From the NCBI GenBank assembly GCA_006538405.1, contig BJKQ01000001.1, positions 3,844,001-3,908,000 on the forward strand: a stretch of DNA of 64,000 bases, written 5' to 3'. A program made the translations under genes and the position numbers. Positions 59,333-64,000 of this stretch are shown here, in pieces. The notes under the pieces are model-generated. The model searched no databases. It was not told the DNA's origin and was given only the letters and a program-made list of their open reading frames with translations. The stretch is from Hansfordia pulvinata (Eukaryota; Ascomycota; Sordariomycetes; Xylariales). Each line of letters begins with the position of its first letter. Position 1 is the first letter of the stretch.

Positions 59333-61134
59333 TCACGGCGCGCCGCTGGCGGGCGACATGCCGAAAGGGATGCTCCGGTCGACCTCGCGCTTCCAGGCCC
59401 GCATGCCGCCCCGGATGTCCCCGATGAAGCGCCGTGCGCCGCCGAGCCCCAGCTCCTCCAGCTTGCGCGCCGCCACCTGCGAGTCGTTGCCCACGTGGCA
59501 GACGGTGTAGATGGGGGCGTCGGGCGGGAGCGTCGGGGAAGCCAGTCGGGCAGCGGGGGGAGGCTGCTGCCATCGCGACCCTCGCCGTTCCCTTCCACGC
59601 GCTTCCTCGAGCGCTGCATGACGGACAGGGGCACGTTGACGGCGCCCGGGATGCTCGAGATGTCGAAAAAGACCTTTTCGCGGACGTCGAGGAGCAGGTG
59701 TGGCGGCGGCGGCGCCGTGGGTACAGCGTCGCCGCTGCCGCCGCCGCCGTCGCCGATGCTTCCGATCGCAGGGATCGCGGTGTCGGCTCCAGCGTCGGCC
59801 GAGCGTGACAGGAGGCCGCTGTACTCGGTGGCGGAGACGCGCTCGTCGGGCCGCAGCAGCTCGAGCGGGCGCGCCGCGCCGCAGAAGCGCACGTAGTCGA
59901 CGGCGCCGCCGGCCAGGCCTGACAGCGTCACGGTCGCGGAGGTCGGGGAGCACGCGGCGCAATCCGGGCGGCGCCCGCGCATGCGGATCGAGCGGAAGGG
60001 CGCGTGGGGCGACAGCGCCGAGAAGAGCAGCATGCGCGGCTGCGCGGCCGCCGGAGGGTCGTCGTCGTCGTCGTCGTCGCGGGTGATGAGCTTGATGGCC
60101 TCGAGGGCCTGCAGCACGCCCATGACCCCGACCACCGGGCCCAGGATGCCGCCCTCGCCGCACGTTACGACGCTGTCGGCTGGGGGAGGGCGCGGGTATA
60201 TGCAGCGGTAGCACGGACCGCCTTGCTTCTGCTGCTGTTGCTGCGGCTTTTCCTCCTCATCCCCTGCTCCAGCCTCGGCGGCGGGCGCGGTGGCGCGGCC
60301 CCCTGGCGGACGCACCGGCGGATCGTTGAGGACCATGAGCTGGCCGTCGGTGCGCAGGGCCGAGGCCGACACTAGCGGCTTGCCCAGCAGGACGCAGGCG
60401 TCCGAGACGAGGTAGCGCGCGGCCGGGTTGTCGGTGCAGTCGAGCACGAGGTCGTACCGGCCGACGACGGCCGCCGCCTCCGCCGCCGCCAGGTGCGCCG
60501 GGTGCCGCCGGTAGGCCACGTGCGGGTTGAGCGCGCGGCACCGCGCGATCAGACTGTCCACCTTGAGCGTCCCCGGCCCCTCTCCCTCTCCCTCTCCTCC
60601 TACGCCTCGTCCTCCGTCCGTCTTGGAGGCCGCCGCCATGGTGTGACCGACCTGCCGGTGCAGGTTGGACGGCTCGACGACGTCGCCGTCCACGACGCCC
60701 AGCGTCCCCACGCCGGCACCCGCGAGATACAGCGCCGCCGGGCAGCCCAGCCCGCCGGCGCCGACGATGAGGACCGCCGCGGCCCGCAGCCGCGACTGGC
60801 CCGCCACCCCGACCGAGGGGACGATCAGCTGCCGCGCGTACTGCGTGTACTCGTCCGGGTGCAGCGGGTACGACCAGCTAGGCGGCGGGGGCAGACGGAT
60901 GTCGGCCGGAATGTAGTCGTCATCTTCATTGGAGTCGGTGTTTTCCCTCTGATCCTGCTGTTGACGTAGTGGCGATTCCGCCGACGTCGCAGGCGTGGAT
61001 GTGGCTCCAGAGGCTGTCTGGATATCTGCCTCGGCCTGCGCCAGTTGATCTCTAAGTTGTTTCAGATTCTGCTCTGCCTCGGCGACCTGGCTGCGCAGCT
61101 TGGCCGCCTTGGTCACCAGGTCTGAGTCTGGCAT
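59333..61134 (-). CDS. uba4: Uba4/CnxF adenylyltransferase-sulfurtransferase
   Basis: A single exon encodes 600 aa if one base is added. A coiled-coil-like head (AAKLRSQVAEAEQNLKQLRD) is followed by the ThiF/MoeB E1 domain: YARQLIVPSVGVAGQSRL, VGAGGLGCPAALYLAGAGVG and VDGDVVEPSNLHRQ. The zinc ligands are CYRC and CAAC, and the catalytic Cys lies in TCGEGGILGP (near residue 322). The C-terminal rhodanese domain has its Cys in YTVCHVGNDSQVA (about 546) and ends FIGDIRGGMRAWKREVD. Uba4 activates Urm1 for tRNA thiolation and the MoaD-like protein for molybdopterin, in the cytosol. The frame breaks at 59535-59538: a C run one base short separates PLPDWLP from TLPPDAPIYTVC. A Gln/Glu/Ala-rich insert interrupts the E1 domain. 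The start is the ATG at 61134; a TTG lies four codons upstream. Confidence 0.92.
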
Positions 61135-61547
61135 CGGGGCGTACAAGCGGTTGTTCGTGGACGAGGGGTAATGGTGTTTGCCATGATCGTGTGTAAGTCA
61201 AGTGGGATGGGCGGGACTGTGGTGGGGCATTCAAGCACTGGCGTCTGCTCCATTCTGGTCTGGGGCGGGCTTGTGATATCTGGAAGTCCGGGTTTATGCA
61301 TAAATCGGAATCGCTCTAGCTCCCATGCCAGGAGGTACTGGAGTACCTACTAACCTACCTAAAGCACCAGAGCGCCATATGCCAGACTGCCACAGCCCAC
61401 TACAACCGCCGCTATCCGGAGCCGGCCCCGCTAAATTTCTATCGCCCAAGAATCCCCATTTGCCCCATCACGAGAAAACGGTCAAAGGCACAAGCATCCA
61501 CCACTTGCATTCGTTTCTGCACCGCCGTTGACCACAGGACAGACAAC
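61135..61547. promoter_or_regulatory. shared divergent promoter of uba4 and slx9
   Basis: 413 bases lie between the two start codons. The region carries TACCTACTAACCTACC-like words near 61343-61359. No gene fits inside it; a short minus-strand frame of 62 codons has no features. Confidence 0.55.
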
Positions 61548-62179
61548 ATGGTACGTTATGACATCCAAAGTTGTCTCGCCCCCTTCGGACTTGATCACCT
61601 CATCCGTCGCCCGCCCTCCCCGCCCCCCTTTCATCCGAAGATAAAGACAAGAAAAGCTAACGTGCCCCGCCATCCATCGACAAAGGCCCCCGTAGCCCCC
61701 TCGAAGCGCCCCTCGCTGCGCGCAAAGGCAGCCGCCGCGAGGAAACCCGCCGCCGGGTCCGGCTCACAAGCGCCAGCAGCCACTGCCTCCTCCTCCGCGG
61801 CCGCCGACGCCCTCTCGAGCCACACGAAGCGCGACCGCCGAGCGACCAAGCACGCCTCCTTCGTCTCGCGCATCGAAAAGTCCCGCGCCGCCGGCTCCTC
61901 CTCCAAGGCCCTCAAGCGCCGCCGGCCCGGCAACAAGCTCGTCGCCAACCTGGATTCTCTGGCCGACGCTCTCCCCGACGTCGCCGCAGCGGCAGCAGCA
62001 GCACAAGCAGGCCAGGGCAGCAGCAGCGGCAAGGTCAAGCACCGCAGCCTGCGGTCGCGCCCCGGAGCCCTCAAGCGCAAGGAGAAGGTGGTCAGGGGCG
62101 AGGTGCAGCGGTTCGGCGCCAGCCTGGCGCGTCTGAACGCTCTGGGCGAGCAGGCCCGGTCTGCGACGGCGGAGCAGCC

Positions 62180-62214
<35 letters not shown>

Positions 62215-62366
62215 CCCCGGCAGAGGCTCAGAAGACGGCCTCTGGGTCTGCCAACAATACCGGCGCTGCCGCCTCTTCTTCGGCTTCGACCCCGAACCGC
62301 TGGGCGGCTCTGAGGGGCTTCATCTCCGCCACTATGGAGCAGAACCCCGCCTTCGTCGAGAAATAG
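61548..62366 (+). CDS. slx9: ribosome biogenesis protein Slx9
   Basis: Exons are 61548-61550, which is the ATG alone, and 61686-62366, giving 227 aa. The 135-nt intron has a GTACGT donor, GCTAAC branch site and AAAG acceptor; it is a multiple of three and has no in-frame stop. The spliced start MAPVAPSKRPSLRAKAAAAR fits the family better than the read-through. Conserved blocks are KRDRRATKHASFVSRIEKSR, KALKRRRPGNKLVANLDSLA, DALPDV, KVKHRSLRSRPGALKRKEKV and VQRFGASLARL. Slx9 is a nucleolar factor for 18S rRNA processing and 40S export. An (CAG)11 run gives a poly-Gln stretch in the C-terminal third. It shares its promoter region with uba4. Confidence 0.85.
62181..62213. repeat. (CAG)11 trinucleotide repeat
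   Basis: A pure CAG run encodes eleven Gln residues in Slx9. Confidence 0.9.
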
Positions 62367-63683
62367 AGAAGAAGAAGAAGAAGCAACGGGAAAGAAAAAT
62401 GAATAGCCGAACACACATATCAACTGAGACGGTCGGCCAGCTCCTCGGGCCGCGTCGCTGGGGCTCTCTAGGGATAGAGGCGCCCGAGCCGCGTCTGTCC
62501 GCCCCAAAACGACCCGCTCCCAAGCCAGCTGTCCTTTCTACGTCAGGATCCGCAATGTGAGTACTGAGGAGTGCCTGTGTTCTACCCCATGGGCATCCCT
62601 GGGGCACCACGCCGGGCAGATCTTAGTTGGCCTGGAAGAATTACGCCTAGCACCAAACACATTGCCACACTGGCAGTAGGTGACTAGAATGCCTCTTGGC
62701 GCTCGATGGGTCCCGGCCATGACAGACGGGCACCCACCTGGGCAGTCCATAGGCCGGAGATGTGGTCTTGCCCGCTCAATCGGCAAGTGGCCATGCTTCA
62801 CTTTGAGAGATGCTGCATCGTTGGGCACCTCGAAGTCCAGTCAAAGGAAACACTGGCTTCGGACAAGGTTCAACTCATAGACGAGGCATGTAGAAGCCAA
62901 CTAGCTTCATAGGCATATCCAGCGGATAGCACTCAACCCATCCTTCGTCTGCGCGCTGAAGATATTTCACTTGATAAACTCGTTCATATGCATGACCTGT
63001 CAGCTGCCGGGTGTCTATTTGTCCTTTACTCCATTTCTGCAGGCGTGTATAGCCCAGTGAATAAAGACTACATCCAGCTATTGGCAATACAGTAGCATCG
63101 ATCTAAAATGGATTACAACCCGGAAGCACTCCTTGCTGAAATTCGGCGACAACCGTGAAGTCTTGATCTCCGTGTGCTAGCTGATCGTTGAGTGAGGACT
63201 CTTTTGATGCCTTCTACAGCCACCATTGCAAGGCGAACAAATGAACAAATCCCCTACTAATTGGTCAATCGCTGGGCCATGATTTTGGGAGGCGGACTCG
63301 CATGCGCTCTGAGGCTGTCGTTAGTCGATCTAGAATGCGAAAAGATCCCCTTTCGATCCTTTGCCCTCCTCCCACTGTCACAGCCGTGGCTCTCACTCGT
63401 ATGATCGCAAGCAGCACCCTGAATAAGCTATTATTTCAAATTGTAGCCTTGTCGTGGCTGTGAAACAAACCAATCGCTCGGTTCTAATCAAACATAAACC
63501 GGCTCGCAGGCCACCGAAACAAAATCCACCTGCAAAACGCCATGCGCCCGTCGCAAGTCTTGTGCAGCCTGCGCTCTCTACCATGATGTCATCATTTCGT
63601 AATTCGGCGCAACTTTCTAGGTTCCCAGAACGAACAAAGAATTGGCGGCCAGAACTTGAGCGTACAATGAGTTCGTCAGAGTC
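62367..63683. other. convergent intergenic region, no gene seen
   Basis: This lies between the 3' ends of slx9 and the Ulp1-type gene. No supported frame, repeat or RNA gene was found. Confidence 0.5.
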
Positions 63684-64000
63684 CTACTCAATTCTTGGCG
63701 GCGTGCCGCTGGGTGTGCTCCGTCTCCGCTCTCCCTCTTTGCGCATGCTTTCAATGATCTTAATCATTTCCTTTCGAGCCCCATAGCTATCAATAGCCTT
63801 GTGCGCCATGCTCATGGATATCTTCTCTCCTGCATTGACGGCGAGTAGGCGCTTGACGAGCAAATGGCGCATGATGATGCAGACGAATACACCACAGTCG
63901 TAGGTATTTTCTTGTTGTGGGCACTCGACCAGGTGGTGAAATCGCAAAGGCCTGCCAAGAACAGTCGACAACCTCTTGGACGCTTCCCAAGCAGGCTGGT
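63684..64000 (-). CDS. Ulp1-type (C48) cysteine protease, 3' part only
   Basis: The minus frame is open from the right edge to a stop at 63684 and gives 104 C-terminal residues. It contains RFHHLVECPQQENTYDCGVF and VCIIMRHLLV, with the oxyanion Gln (PQQEN) and nucleophile Cys (DCGVF) of the C48/Ulp1 fold. A basic tail ends RRRSTPSGTPPRIE. Ulp1-type enzymes process SUMO or related modifiers. The same domain also occurs in some fungal transposon-linked genes, which cannot be excluded because the N-terminal part lies outside the window. The catalytic His and Asp are also expected outside. Confidence 0.85.
   Translation of the reverse strand, partial: QPAWEASKRLSTVLGRPLRFHHLVECPQQENTYDCGVFVCIIMRHLLVKRLLAVNAGEKISMSMAHKAIDSYGARKEMIKIIESMRKEGERRRSTPSGTPPRIE

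Noticed and set aside
1..64000. CRISPR array, bacterial operons, or RIP-mutated transposon
   Set aside because: No regularly spaced repeats, no Shine-Dalgarno-style clusters and no AT-rich blocks; intron-containing genes show a eukaryotic genome.

Overview
This window looks like nuclear DNA of a filamentous ascomycete, most likely a Sordariomycete. The genes carry short introns (about 50-150 nt) with GT..AG borders and CTAAC/CTGAC-like branch sites. Intergenic DNA is GC-rich, and the gene set is typical of filamentous fungi: metacaspase with a Pro/Gly-rich head, Erj5-like J-protein, PITH-thioredoxin, Pam17, Uba4/CnxF and Slx9. No rRNA, tRNA, CRISPR or recognisable transposon was found. All assignments come from reading the sequence and from recalled families; no search was run.

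Layout. 0-12 kb: a possible exon tail at the left edge, a 75-aa conserved small protein (+), a WW-domain/glycine-zipper protein (-), a metacaspase (+) and a Gln-rich fungal protein of unknown function (+). 12-25 kb: an ER J-protein like Erj5 (-), an MFS sugar transporter (+), a short-chain dehydrogenase (-) and a secreted feruloyl-esterase-like enzyme (-). 25-31 kb has no convincing gene. 31-42 kb: PRA1/Yip3 and a tightly spaced acidic/basic low-complexity protein (+), a fungal single-TM protein with FFGLG repeats (-), a second J-protein (+) and a Txl1-type thioredoxin (+). 42-46 kb is another gene-free stretch. 46-64 kb: a secreted concanavalin A/G1-like protein (-), a giant SF1 helicase fused to three CbxX-type AAA+ domains (-), a divergent partner from a fungal family often labelled 'geranylgeranyl pyrophosphate synthetase' (+), Pam17 (+), Uba4 (-), Slx9 (+) and the 3' end of an Ulp1-type protease (-).

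The genes do not form one pathway; several are housekeeping (protein folding, mitochondrial import, tRNA thiolation/molybdopterin, ribosome assembly). The most unusual single locus is the ~2308-residue helicase-AAA protein, which also contains a GC-AG intron and shares a ~600-bp promoter with its divergent neighbour.

Two window-wide patterns stand out. First, five otherwise intact genes each need exactly one single-base correction to stay in frame, and a sixth probably does, mostly at C/G runs; this looks like residual assembly error more than gene decay. Second, the 8-mer TACTCGTA/TACGAGTA occurs about 22 times by hand count, roughly ten times the chance expectation, and every copy lies outside the predicted coding exons.
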